Assembly (NCBI GenBank): GCA_003542955.1
Contig: DPJP01000390.1
Coordinates: forward strand, 1 to 5,889
Direction: 5' to 3'
Source: Armatimonadota bacterium
GTDB lineage: Bacteria; Armatimonadota; Zipacnadia; Zipacnadales; UBA11051
DNA: 5,889 nucleotides
Under the pieces are notes generated by a model, which did no database searches, was not told where the DNA came from, and saw only the letters and a list, made by a program, of their open reading frames with translations. Shown here one piece after another: positions 1 through 5,889 of this stretch. A program made the position numbers and the translations under genes. Position 1 is the first letter of the stretch. The number at the start of each line of letters is the position of its first letter.

Positions 1-182
1 CATTGCGGGCGCCATTCGCTTGCTTTCGGGCAAAAATGAACTTTCAAGACGTGACCCCAGCGTCTCTCAATCTGGCAACCCTGAGACTTCGGTACAGCCC
101 CTGCCATGCGGGGACGACGGCGGCACTCGCGGAGGCGGTCTCAGATGCGGATTGGGCGCCGATGGCGACGCGGAGCGCGTGT

Positions 183-212
183 TTGACACCCGGTTCCTGG
201 TGTGGGTATAAT
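183..212 (+). promoter_or_regulatory. Consensus sigma70-type promoter (P1) upstream of smc
   Basis: TTGACA at 183-188 and TATAAT at 207-212 match both hexamers of the primary-sigma consensus exactly, with an 18-nt spacer (17 is the usual optimum). Such an AT-containing perfect pair is unlikely by chance in DNA this GC-rich. Transcription should begin near 219, giving a leader of about 275 nt before the smc GTG at 494. The promoter points at smc and no other gene start lies between, so smc is the likely target, unless a leader RNA is made and terminated first. Confidence 0.7.
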
Positions 213-338
213 TCACGGACGGATCCGGTCCCGGATGCGCCCCTGAAGGCCGTGGCAGTCGCGGCGGGACGGGGCCTGAAGATGCATTCGGCGATGGGGA
301 AGCCCCCCTGGTCGAGGCATCACACGATCACCCCACGG

Positions 339-354
339 GCCGCCGCGTGGCGGC
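339..354 (+). other. Perfect 6-bp GC hairpin in smc leader
   Basis: GCCGCC at 339-344 and GGCGGC at 349-354 are exact reverse complements around a 4-nt GCGT loop. A competing stem, CCACG with CGTGG, overlaps the same bases. There is no T-run downstream, so it is not a standard intrinsic terminator. It lies about 120 nt into the predicted P1 transcript. It may be a structural element of the leader or simply a by-product of high GC. Confidence 0.35.
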
Positions 355-415
355 AGAGCGGGCCGGATGCTTCCTCCACCCGCACGTGCCCTCAGTGGTG
401 TATGCGACCGGGGGG

Positions 416-433
416 CATTGGCCACATTGGCCA
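416..433 (+). repeat. Tandem 9-bp direct repeat upstream of smc
   Basis: CATTGGCCA occurs twice back to back (416-424 and 425-433). Each copy contains the palindrome TGGCCA, so the unit could read as two adjacent symmetric half-sites. The repeat ends 22 nt before the -10-like box at 456 and 60 nt before the smc start codon, a position that would suit a regulator binding site. No specific regulator is recognisable, and two copies of a 9-mer could also be replication slippage. Confidence 0.5.
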
Positions 434-455
434 CAGGAACTCTCACAGCGACGTC

Positions 456-461
456 TATACT
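456..461 (+). promoter_or_regulatory. Possible second -10 box (P2) close to smc
   Basis: TATACT at 456-461 differs from the TATAAT consensus at one position and would start transcripts near 468, about 26 nt before the smc GTG. No acceptable -35 hexamer sits 16-18 nt upstream. The nearest TTGG-like sequence (427-432) is 23 nt away. If real, it would probably need an activator, possibly one bound at the tandem repeat just upstream. Confidence 0.3.
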
Positions 462-493
462 CCATTCGGCAGCAGCCGGCGAGGCGCCAGACA

Positions 494-3400
494 GTGTACC
501 TGAAGCAGCTCGAGATGCGGGGCTTCAAGAGCTTCGCGGACCAGACAAGACTCGACTTCGGCCCCGGCATAACCGGCATTGTCGGCCCCAACGGGGTCGG
601 CAAGAGCAATGTCAGTGACGCGATCCTGTGGGTCCTGGGCGAGCAGAGCTACCGCACGCTGCGCACCGAGAACTCGCAGGATGTCATCTTCTCGGGCACC
701 GCGGCGCGCAAGGCGTTGTCGATGGCCGAGGTCAGCCTCACCTTCGATAACAGCGACGGCCGGCTGCCGACGGAGTTCTCCGAGGTCAATATCTCCCGGA
801 GGCTGTTCCGCTCAGGCGAGAGCCAGTATCTCATCAACAAGTCGGTCTGCCGGCTGCGCGACGTTCGCGACCTCCTGCTCGGGACCGGCGCGGGTCCGGG
901 CGCGTACTCGGTTATCGGCCAGGGCGAGATCGACACCATCCTCAGCATCCGCTCCGAGGACCGCCGCGAGCTGATCGAGGAGGTCGCCGGAGTGCGCAAG
1001 TACCGCATCCGGCGTGATGATGCCACCCGCAAGCTCGAACGCACCGAGGCCAACCTCACCCGCATCTCGGACATCGTCTACGAGCTGGCCAGCCAGCGGG
1101 CCCCGCTGGAGAAACAGGCGGAGGTCGCACGAGCCTACCGGGAACTCGATGAGCGGCTCCGCTACCTGGAGCGGCAACTGCTTGCCCTGGATTTCCAGAA
1201 GCTCTCGGATGCCCGTGGGCACGCCATCAACGAATCCGCCATCGCCCAGGCCGACCTGGTTGCCACCCGTTCGCGGCTCGACCAGGTCGAGACCGAGTAC
1301 ACGCGCCTGAAGGCACAACTCGATGACCGGGATTCAGCGCTGCAGAAGCTCCACATCATCGCCGGCCAGAAGCGCCAACAGGTCGCCGACGCCCGCCAGC
1401 AGCGCGCGGTAGGCAGGGAGCGCCTCCGCTCACTCGATGAGTTGATCGCGGCCACCGACGAGGACACAAAGGGGTGGGCGGAGCGCGTCGAGGCGCTGTC
1501 GGGCCAGGTTGAGGCGCTGCTGAGGCAGCATCGCGAGTTGTCCGACTCCCTGGCCGACGCCGAGCGCACGCGGGATGAGCAGGCGGCGCGAGTACGCAAT
1601 GCCGAGCGGTCGCTGCAGGATCGCGAGAACGCAATCTCGGCGCTGCTCGAACAACGCAATGAGGCGCTGCGCCGCGTGGCCGCGCTCGAGAACGAGGCCT
1701 CCGCTCTGGCCGACCTGCAGACGGACCTGACCGAGCGGGCGGGCCGCCTGCGGGCTCAGGAGCAGACACTGAGCACGCGCGTGGGGGAGCTTGACGGGGG
1801 GCTCTCGGCGGCCGCCGCGGAGCAGCAGCAGACCGCGCAGGCGCTCGAGGGCGCGACGGCGCGACGAGGGCGCGCCGACGCGGCAACGGCAGCCGCCAGG
1901 GCGCTCCTGCGAGAGCACCGCGCCAAGCGTGAACTGCTCGCCGCCGCCATCGGCCGCCTCCGCGAGCGCAACGACGTGTTGACGGAGTTGCAGCAGGCGT
2001 ATGAGGGCTACCCGGAGGGACTGCGCGCGGTGCTGGCGGCCGCGGGTGACGACGCCCTCACCGGCATCGAAGGCGTCATCGGCGACATGTTGAACGTCGA
2101 GGAGAACCTCGAGAGGGCTATGCATGCCGCCCTCGAGGACTGCCTGGGCTGGATCATCACCGCCACCCGGGATGATGCCCTCGCCGCGCTCGAGTACCTT
2201 GGCTCACTCGACAACGCCCGGGCGGTCTTCTTCCCGCTGGATACGCCCGTGATGTCGACGGGCCCGGGGGAAGCGCCGACAGGAGAAGCCGGCTGCCTTG
2301 GCTCCGCGGCAGAGCTTGTCGAGTTCCCCGAGCGCTACCGGAGCGTCTTCGAGCCGCTGCTGGGTGAGGTGCTCGTTTGCGAGGATCTGCCGTGCGCTCT
2401 GAGAGTCCATGCCGCGGGCGCGGGGCGCTACCGCGTGGTCACCCGCGCGGGTGAGGTTGTAGAGAAGAGCGGCGCGATCCGCAGTGGGCCGGGCGACGTG
2501 CCGGGGGCACAGGCGTTCGGGCGCAAGCGCGAACTCGAGAGCATCCAGGCGCAACTTGCCGTGCTCGAGGACGCTCTGTCCGCTGCCTGGCAGGCCGAGG
2601 AGCGGCTCGAGGCCGAGCGCGACCGCTCGCAGGCCGAGTTGCAGGCGGCGGAGGATGACCTCGGCGAGCTGCGCACCCGGAAGGCCCAGGCGGACAAGGA
2701 ACTCGCCCACCTGCAGAGCACCCGGCAGGCAGCGCAGAGCGCATTGGCCGAGAACGCCGCGGACATCGAGCGGCTCGAGCAGCAGCTCGAGGGCGCCCGT
2801 GAGCGCCATGAGGCGGCGCTGGCAGGCTGCCGGGAGCAGCGCACCGCGGCCGAGCAACTCGCACAGGAGGTCGCCCGGCTCCGCGGGAGCGCCGACCCCA
2901 CCGAGGCCGTCGAGCATCTGAGGACCGAACTGACCGAGCGGCAGGTGGCACTCGCAGAGATACGCGAGCGAGTGGCCTCGATCGAGCACACGGTCGACAG
3001 GCTCAAGTCTGACCTCAACCGTGCCCAGACGGAGCACGCTCGGGCCACACAAGAGCGCAAGCGGCTCACACAGGAGCAGGAGAGCCTGCAGACCGGCCTC
3101 GAGAGCGAACAGGGCGGGGCGGGTGAGGCGGAGGCCGAGCTGCAGAAGCTCGACGAGGAGATCAAGGCACGCGTGGACGAGGCATCCGAACTGCGCGAGC
3201 AGGTCGCCGCGCTGGACGGCTCGATGCGCAAGCTCTCGCACGCGGCCACGGAGCAGAACGAGCGCCTGCACCGCGCTGAGATCGCCTGCACGCGGGAGGA
3301 AGAGCGCCTCCAGGCCATTACCGAGCGCCTGGCCCACACCTACGAAATGACGCCGGAGCAGGCCGCGGAGCTGGTCGCAGAGGACCTCGACGAGAATGCC

Positions 3401-4084
3401 GCCCGCAGGGAAGCGCGCGCACTGCGCTCCCACATCCGCGAGCTGGGCCATGTCAACCTCAGCGCCATCGACGAGTATGACCGCCTGAGCAGCCGCGAGG
3501 ACTACCTCCGAAAGCAGGAGGAGGACCTCCGCCAGGCCAGGGACGACCTGCTGCGGGTGATCGCGGAGATCGACCAGGCAGCCGAGGCAGCCTTCATGGA
3601 GGTCTTCGGCAAAGTCCGCGAGGCCTTCTCCCGCACGCTGCAGCGCCTTTTCGACGGCGGGGAGGGCGAACTCAAGCTGACCGACGAGGAGCGGCCGCTG
3701 CAGGCGGGGGTTGACATCTTCGTGCAACTGCCCGGCAAGCGGCCGCAGAACCTGATGATGCTCTCCGGCGGTGAGCGTGCGAAAGTTGCCATTGCGCTCC
3801 TGTTTGCGATGCTCGAGGTCAATCCGTCGCCGTTCTGCCTGCTCGACGAGATCGACGCCCCGCTTGATGACGCCAACACGGAGCGCTTCGGCGACATCCT
3901 GCAGGATTTCACCCGCGAGACGCAGTTCATCATCATCACCCACAACCCTCACACGATGGAGCGGGTGGACAAGCTGCACGGCATCACAATGGCCGAGCCG
4001 GGCGCCTCGAAGGTGATCTCCGTGAAGCTTGAGGAAGCGCAGCGACAGGCGCAGTCACAACGGAACGAGGTTCCGGCGGAGTAG
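494..4084 (+). CDS. smc: Chromosome segregation/condensation protein SMC
   Basis: SMC is the ATPase core of the bacterial condensin, which works with ScpA and ScpB to compact and separate sister chromosomes on the nucleoid. The protein is 1196 aa, normal for the family. The N-terminal half-ATPase opens with a KQLEMRGFKSFAD-type start, then Walker A GPNGVGKSN (31-39) and a Q-loop at Q143 in IGQGEID. A coiled-coil arm rich in E, R, Q and A runs from about 165 to 500, the hinge spans about 500-680, and the returning coil ends near 1010. The C-terminal half has the signature LSGGER (1090-1095), Walker B LLDEID with D1118 and E1119, D-loop PLDDAN, and switch His1150. All catalytic residues are present. 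GTG 494 is chosen because homologues begin almost exactly at this MYLKxLE-like sequence. The frame stays open upstream to GTG 347, but that extension is unlike SMC and spans the P2 box. A weak GAGG at 481-484 may be the ribosome site. Oddities are Val35 in Walker A, where Ser or Cys is commoner, and a degenerate hinge glycine motif. Confidence 0.97.
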   Translation: MYLKQLEMRGFKSFADQTRLDFGPGITGIVGPNGVGKSNVSDAILWVLGEQSYRTLRTENSQDVIFSGTAARKALSMAEVSLTFDNSDGRLPTEFSEVNISRRLFRSGESQYLINKSVCRLRDVRDLLLGTGAGPGAYSVIGQGEIDTILSIRSEDRRELIEEVAGVRKYRIRRDDATRKLERTEANLTRISDIVYELASQRAPLEKQAEVARAYRELDERLRYLERQLLALDFQKLSDARGHAINESAIAQADLVATRSRLDQVETEYTRLKAQLDDRDSALQKLHIIAGQKRQQVADARQQRAVGRERLRSLDELIAATDEDTKGWAERVEALSGQVEALLRQHRELSDSLADAERTRDEQAARVRNAERSLQDRENAISALLEQRNEALRRVAALENEASALADLQTDLTERAGRLRAQEQTLSTRVGELDGGLSAAAAEQQQTAQALEGATARRGRADAATAAARALLREHRAKRELLAAAIGRLRERNDVLTELQQAYEGYPEGLRAVLAAAGDDALTGIEGVIGDMLNVEENLERAMHAALEDCLGWIITATRDDALAALEYLGSLDNARAVFFPLDTPVMSTGPGEAPTGEAGCLGSAAELVEFPERYRSVFEPLLGEVLVCEDLPCALRVHAAGAGRYRVVTRAGEVVEKSGAIRSGPGDVPGAQAFGRKRELESIQAQLAVLEDALSAAWQAEERLEAERDRSQAELQAAEDDLGELRTRKAQADKELAHLQSTRQAAQSALAENAADIERLEQQLEGARERHEAALAGCREQRTAAEQLAQEVARLRGSADPTEAVEHLRTELTERQVALAEIRERVASIEHTVDRLKSDLNRAQTEHARATQERKRLTQEQESLQTGLESEQGGAGEAEAELQKLDEEIKARVDEASELREQVAALDGSMRKLSHAATEQNERLHRAEIACTREEERLQAITERLAHTYEMTPEQAAELVAEDLDENAARREARALRSHIRELGHVNLSAIDEYDRLSSREDYLRKQEEDLRQARDDLLRVIAEIDQAAEAAFMEVFGKVREAFSRTLQRLFDGGEGELKLTDEERPLQAGVDIFVQLPGKRPQNLMMLSGGERAKVAIALLFAMLEVNPSPFCLLDEIDAPLDDANTERFGDILQDFTRETQFIIITHNPHTMERVDKLHGITMAEPGASKVISVKLEEAQRQAQSQRNEVPAE

Positions 4085-4111
4085 ACGCGCCCCGGCGCAG
4101 GAGCGGGGAGG

Positions 4112-4150
4112 GGCCGCACGAGTGTACGGCCGCCCGGACGTATGGGCGGC
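4112..4150 (+). terminator. Overlapping hairpins after smc, possible weak terminator
   Basis: GCCGCCC at 4129-4135 pairs perfectly with GGGCGGC at 4144-4150 over an 8-nt loop. GGCCG at 4112-4116 pairs with CGGCC at 4127-4131. The two stems share bases 4129-4131, so they cannot both form fully. They lie 27-66 nt past the smc stop, where a terminator would be expected. No U-tract follows, so if they act at all it may be through pausing, Rho, or protection of the smc mRNA end from 3' exonucleases. Confidence 0.3.
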
Positions 4151-4189
4151 GTCACGAGGTCGGCCCGGGCAACCACGTCCACTGCAAGT

Positions 4190-4195
4190 TAGAAT
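4190..4195 (+). promoter_or_regulatory. Possible -10 box for ftsY
   Basis: TAGAAT matches the TATAAT consensus at five of six positions and sits in the only AT-richer patch of the spacer. No convincing -35 hexamer or extended -10 TG lies upstream (the bases 17-18 nt upstream are GC-rich). Transcription would start near 4202, leaving a leader of about 77 nt before the ftsY GTG. It is plausible as a weak or factor-dependent promoter. Confidence 0.3.
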
Positions 4196-4198
4196 AGT

Positions 4199-4218
4199 CG
4201 CGGGCTTTCGCGCCCGCG
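4199..4218 (+). other. Perfect 7-bp hairpin at predicted 5' end of ftsY mRNA
   Basis: CGCGGGC at 4199-4205 and GCCCGCG at 4212-4218 are exact reverse complements around a 6-nt TTTCGC loop. If the TAGAAT box is used, the transcript would begin inside or at the edge of this stem. On read-through from smc, it would be an internal structure. There is no T-tract after it. A 5' mRNA-stabilising stem, a dispersed intergenic repeat or a GC by-product are all possible. Confidence 0.4.
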
Positions 4219-4262
4219 CGTCGGGTCACCAGGCCGGCCGCCACGCCGCACACACCCACCCC

Positions 4263-4271
4263 GGAAGGAAG
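4263..4271 (+). promoter_or_regulatory. Shine-Dalgarno site of ftsY
   Basis: GGAAGGAAG is a purine-rich match to the anti-Shine-Dalgarno end of 16S rRNA, with the AGGA core at 4266-4269, nine bases before the GTG at 4279. It fixes the ftsY start at this GTG and is clearly stronger than anything in front of smc. Confidence 0.75.
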
Positions 4272-4278
4272 ACACACA

Positions 4279-5154
4279 GTGCTCAAGGGATTGTTCGGGA
4301 GAGTCAAGAACCTCGTCCGCGGACGAGCGACCATAGATGACGACTTGATGGAGGAGCTGGAGGAGGCGCTGATCGAGGCCGACGTGCCGATCAGGATAGC
4401 GCTCTCACTGGTCGAGGAGACACGCGACCGCGCCGAGCGTGACCACGTGACCGAGGGCGACGGCCTGTTGCAGATCATGCGCAACATCGTGCGCCGGCAG
4501 CTCACGCCGTTCGAGGCGCCCCTGAACCACAGCGAGCAGCCGCCGACGGTATTCCTCATGTTGGGGGTCAACGGAGTCGGCAAGACCACCACGCTGGCCA
4601 AGCTCGCGCACCGCTACCAGTCGGCGGGCAAGAATACCATGATGGTGGCGGCCGACACGTTCCGGGCCGCTGCAATCGAGCAGTGCGAGGTCTGGGCCGG
4701 GCGCGTGAAGTGTGACATCGTGCGGCAGGAGATCGGCGCGGATCCGGGCGCGGTCGTCTTCGATGCGCTCCAGGCGGCGAAGGCGCGGGATACGCATATC
4801 GCCCTCATCGACACCGCCGGGCGACTGCACACCAAGCAGAACCTGATGGCGGAGTTGCAGAAGATCGGCCGCATCGTCGAGCGCGAGATGGGCCGCCCGG
4901 CCGACGAGCGTCTGCTGGTCATCGACGCCACCACCGGCCAGAACGCGCTCAACCAGGCGCGCGAGTTCCATGGCGCGATCGGCCTGACCGGCCTGGTGCT
5001 GACCAAGCTCGACGGCACGGCCAAGGGCGGCGTTGCTCTCAGCGTCGTCGAGGAGCTTGGGGTGCCGATCAAGCTCATCGGCGTGGGCGAGAAGATGGAC
5101 GACCTGGTTGACTTCAGCGCCGAGGAGTTCGCCGACGCCATGTTGGAGGGGTAG
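4279..5154 (+). CDS. ftsY: Signal recognition particle receptor FtsY
   Basis: FtsY is the SRP receptor GTPase. It docks at the cytoplasmic membrane, pairs with the SRP GTPase Ffh, and hands ribosomes making membrane proteins to SecYEG. The 291-aa product is a bare NG protein: a basic amphipathic start (GLFGRVKNLVRGR, residues 4-16) that could be the membrane-targeting helix, a four-helix N domain to about 85, then the G domain. Visible motifs are G1 GVNGVGKT (96-103), ADTFRAAA (125-132), G3 DTAGR (178-182), G4 TKLD (242-245), G5-region GTAKGG (246-251) and the closing GVGEKMDDLVDF (268-279). The Asn98 form of G1 favours FtsY over Ffh, whose P-loop usually reads GLQGSGKT, and there is no methionine-rich M domain. 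The acidic A domain of Escherichia coli FtsY is absent, as in many Gram-positive and deep-branching bacteria. GTG 4279 is supported by its ribosome site and domain start. Confidence 0.97.
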   Translation: MLKGLFGRVKNLVRGRATIDDDLMEELEEALIEADVPIRIALSLVEETRDRAERDHVTEGDGLLQIMRNIVRRQLTPFEAPLNHSEQPPTVFLMLGVNGVGKTTTLAKLAHRYQSAGKNTMMVAADTFRAAAIEQCEVWAGRVKCDIVRQEIGADPGAVVFDALQAAKARDTHIALIDTAGRLHTKQNLMAELQKIGRIVEREMGRPADERLLVIDATTGQNALNQAREFHGAIGLTGLVLTKLDGTAKGGVALSVVEELGVPIKLIGVGEKMDDLVDFSAEEFADAMLEG

Positions 5155-5180
5155 GACGCCGACGGAGGCCGGCCTTACCC
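5149..5180. terminator. Possible shared hairpin between convergent genes
   Basis: GGGTAGG at 5149-5155 can pair with CCTTACCC at 5173-5180 with one bulged base, enclosing about 17 nt. The perfect palindrome AGGCCGGCCT (5166-5175) lies in the same interval. The stem includes both stop codons (TAG 5152-5154 for ftsY and TAA on the other strand at 5175-5177). No T-tract follows on either strand, so a bidirectional intrinsic terminator is only a weak proposal. Confidence 0.25.
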
Positions 5181-5889
5181 GACCGTCCCCGCCCGGTCGC
5201 GTACCCAGCGCTCGAGGCGCTCGTAGCCGGAAAGCTGCGAGAGACCCCGCGCGAGCTGGAGTACCGGATCGGGATCGTCGCTGTAGCGATATACCTGCGT
5301 CAGTTGCCGCCTGACGGAGCTGTACGGCACCATCCGCATCCGGCACAGCTCCCTGATGCCGTCGGCCGCGACGGCGCTGCGGGAACCGGCCGACAGCGCC
5401 AGGCAGAAGTGATCCAGTGCGCCCTCCGCATCGCCCATCCGCATCGCCGCCTGTCCGGCGACCTCATACACCCCGCGCTGAGTGACGATATCGCTCGAGA
5501 TGACTCCGTACGCGGTTGCCTTTGCCGCGACGTAGTTGCCTGCGCCCAGGTAGGCCCATGCCAGCAGCAAGGCCGCGTCCGGGTCTGCGGCCACCGATGT
5601 CGGTAAGCCCTGCAGATCGTTGATCGCCTGCGCGTAGTCACGCTTCCAGTAGAGCAGGTAGGCCCTGGCCACGTGCGCCTGCGGGATGCTCTCGGCGGCG
5701 GCGAGCCGCTCGAAGAAGGCGATCCCCTCCGCGGTCCTGCCCTCCGCCGCAAAGAGCTTGGCAACCGTGAGGTAGTAGAGCACGCTGCCGGGTTGCTGTG
5801 CGAGCAGCTCGAGCGCGGCATCGAGCGGAGCGGTCTCCGCCAGGCTCAGGATGGTCTGCTTGCCGGCGGTATCGGGGATCGCCTGCAGC
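5175..5889 (-). CDS. TPR-repeat protein, partial (5' end outside window)
   Basis: The frame is open from the right edge to the TAA at 5177-5175, giving the last 237 residues. The true start lies beyond 5889; the GTG at 5783 is internal, since the helical repeat pattern continues in frame upstream of it. The visible part is a chain of helix-turn-helix units of tetratricopeptide type with small residues at packing positions. Examples are AKLFAAEGRTAEGIAFFERL (about 43-62), a unit around RAYLLYWKRDYAQAINDL, a third around AWAYLGAGNYVAAKA, and a fourth around GQAAMRMGDAEGALDHFCLA. A less regular, Arg-rich tail follows. TPRs are protein-binding scaffolds, so the exact role cannot be read from them. 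No enzyme domain or membrane segment is seen in the part present. The gene converges on ftsY with a 20-nt gap and is unlikely to share its transcript. Confidence 0.85.
   Translation of the reverse strand, partial: LQAIPDTAGKQTILSLAETAPLDAALELLAQQPGSVLYYLTVAKLFAAEGRTAEGIAFFERLAAAESIPQAHVARAYLLYWKRDYAQAINDLQGLPTSVAADPDAALLLAWAYLGAGNYVAAKATAYGVISSDIVTQRGVYEVAGQAAMRMGDAEGALDHFCLALSAGSRSAVAADGIRELCRMRMVPYSSVRRQLTQVYRYSDDPDPVLQLARGLSQLSGYERLERWVRDRAGTVG

Larger units (their letters stand above)
1..493. other. Upstream non-coding region and smc leader
   Basis: No gene can be supported in this stretch. Open frames cross it, including one in forward frame 3 from the left edge to the TGA at 501-503 and one in frame 2 ending in the TAA at 209-211. 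Their translations are rich in Cys, Trp and His, show no recognisable motif, and their third-position GC is lower or more uneven than in smc and ftsY. Signals seen are a consensus promoter (183-212), a perfect hairpin (339-354), a tandem 9-bp repeat (416-433) and a second -10-like box (456-461). Near the left end, GTCTC at 62-66 can pair with GAGAC at 83-87, and CCCC at 98-101 with GGGG at 110-113, but no T-tract follows either. I did not recognise a tRNA, tmRNA, SRP RNA, RNase P RNA or known riboswitch core. The end of an upstream gene may lie in the first tens of bases but cannot be identified. Confidence 0.6.
4085..4278 (+). other. smc-ftsY intergenic spacer
   Basis: This 194-nt gap is long for a tightly coupled operon. 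It contains overlapping GC-rich stems (4112-4131 and 4129-4150), a TAGAAT box (4190-4195), a further perfect hairpin (4199-4218) and the ftsY ribosome site (4263-4271). No small gene is evident. The arrangement suggests that ftsY can be expressed at least partly independently of smc. Confidence 0.6.

Noticed and set aside
2..211. Frame-2 open stretch from the left edge to TAA 209-211 as the tail of an upstream gene
   Set aside because: The translation is Gly/Ser/Arg-rich without a recognisable domain, third-position GC is lower than in the real genes, and the stop falls inside the TATAAT box. It cannot be excluded but is not supported.
347..493. N-terminal extension of SMC from the GTG at 347
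   Set aside because: The 49 extra residues are rich in His, Pro and Trp, match nothing in SMC proteins, and cover the tandem repeat and the -10-like box. The domain begins normally at GTG 494.
213..493. SRP RNA, 6S RNA, RNase P RNA or a known riboswitch in the smc leader
   Set aside because: None of the conserved core sequences of these RNAs could be found by eye, and no long closing stem spans the region. A covariance-model search would be needed to exclude a divergent member.
1687..2790. Frequent CTCGAG words inside smc
   Set aside because: They arise from Leu-Glu codon pairs in the coiled-coil arms with GC-preferring codons, not from a DNA repeat.
2204..3979. Long antisense ORF (591 codons) on the - strand within smc
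   Set aside because: It is a shadow of a strongly coding GC-rich gene. The + strand has unmistakable SMC motifs throughout, and the antisense translation is Leu/Arg/Gly-rich with no domain.
4405..5346. Antisense ORF (313 codons) over ftsY
   Set aside because: It overlaps the fully motif-supported FtsY and also the TPR gene in another frame. Its composition is typical of mirror ORFs in high-GC DNA.
1..5889. A novel defence, mobile or biosynthetic system
   Set aside because: No transposase, integrase, toxin, nuclease, CRISPR repeat or attachment-site pattern is seen, and both complete genes are core housekeeping genes in a conserved order.

Overview
This is a GC-rich bacterial chromosomal fragment carrying two housekeeping genes in tandem on the + strand, smc (494-4084) and ftsY (4279-5154). 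A convergent, incomplete TPR-repeat gene lies on the - strand and runs off the right edge (5175-5889). The smc-ftsY pairing is a classic core arrangement, best known as the rnc-smc-ftsY-ffh type cluster of Firmicutes and other Gram-positive or deep-branching bacteria. The base composition, the bare NG-type FtsY with no acidic A domain, and the Bacillus-type long SMC (rather than MukB) suggest a high-GC member of the Terrabacteria-like lineages. Armatimonadota is one possibility, but this is an impression from protein style and not a demonstrated placement.

Layout. Positions 1-493 hold no gene I can support. They contain a textbook sigma70-type promoter (TTGACA, 18-nt spacer, TATAAT at 183-212), then an apparently untranslated leader of about 275 nt. 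Within the leader are a perfect 6-bp hairpin (339-354), a tandem 9-bp repeat (416-433) and a second -10-like box (456-461), and smc then starts at GTG 494. SMC is full length (1196 aa), with both ATPase halves, two coiled-coil arms and a hinge. The 194-nt smc-ftsY gap holds GC-rich hairpins, a possible -10 box and a clear Shine-Dalgarno for ftsY. After ftsY only 20 nt separate its stop from the stop of the convergent TPR gene.

How the genes relate. SMC organises and segregates the nucleoid, and FtsY receives signal-recognition-particle/ribosome complexes at the membrane. They belong to different pathways and are linked by conserved gene order, not shared biochemistry. The TPR protein has no evident functional tie to either and is transcribed toward them. 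I see no mobile element, CRISPR, tRNA or rRNA. The window looks like ordinary core genome, and the points worth following are mainly in the non-coding stretches: the long smc leader and the hairpin-rich smc-ftsY spacer.
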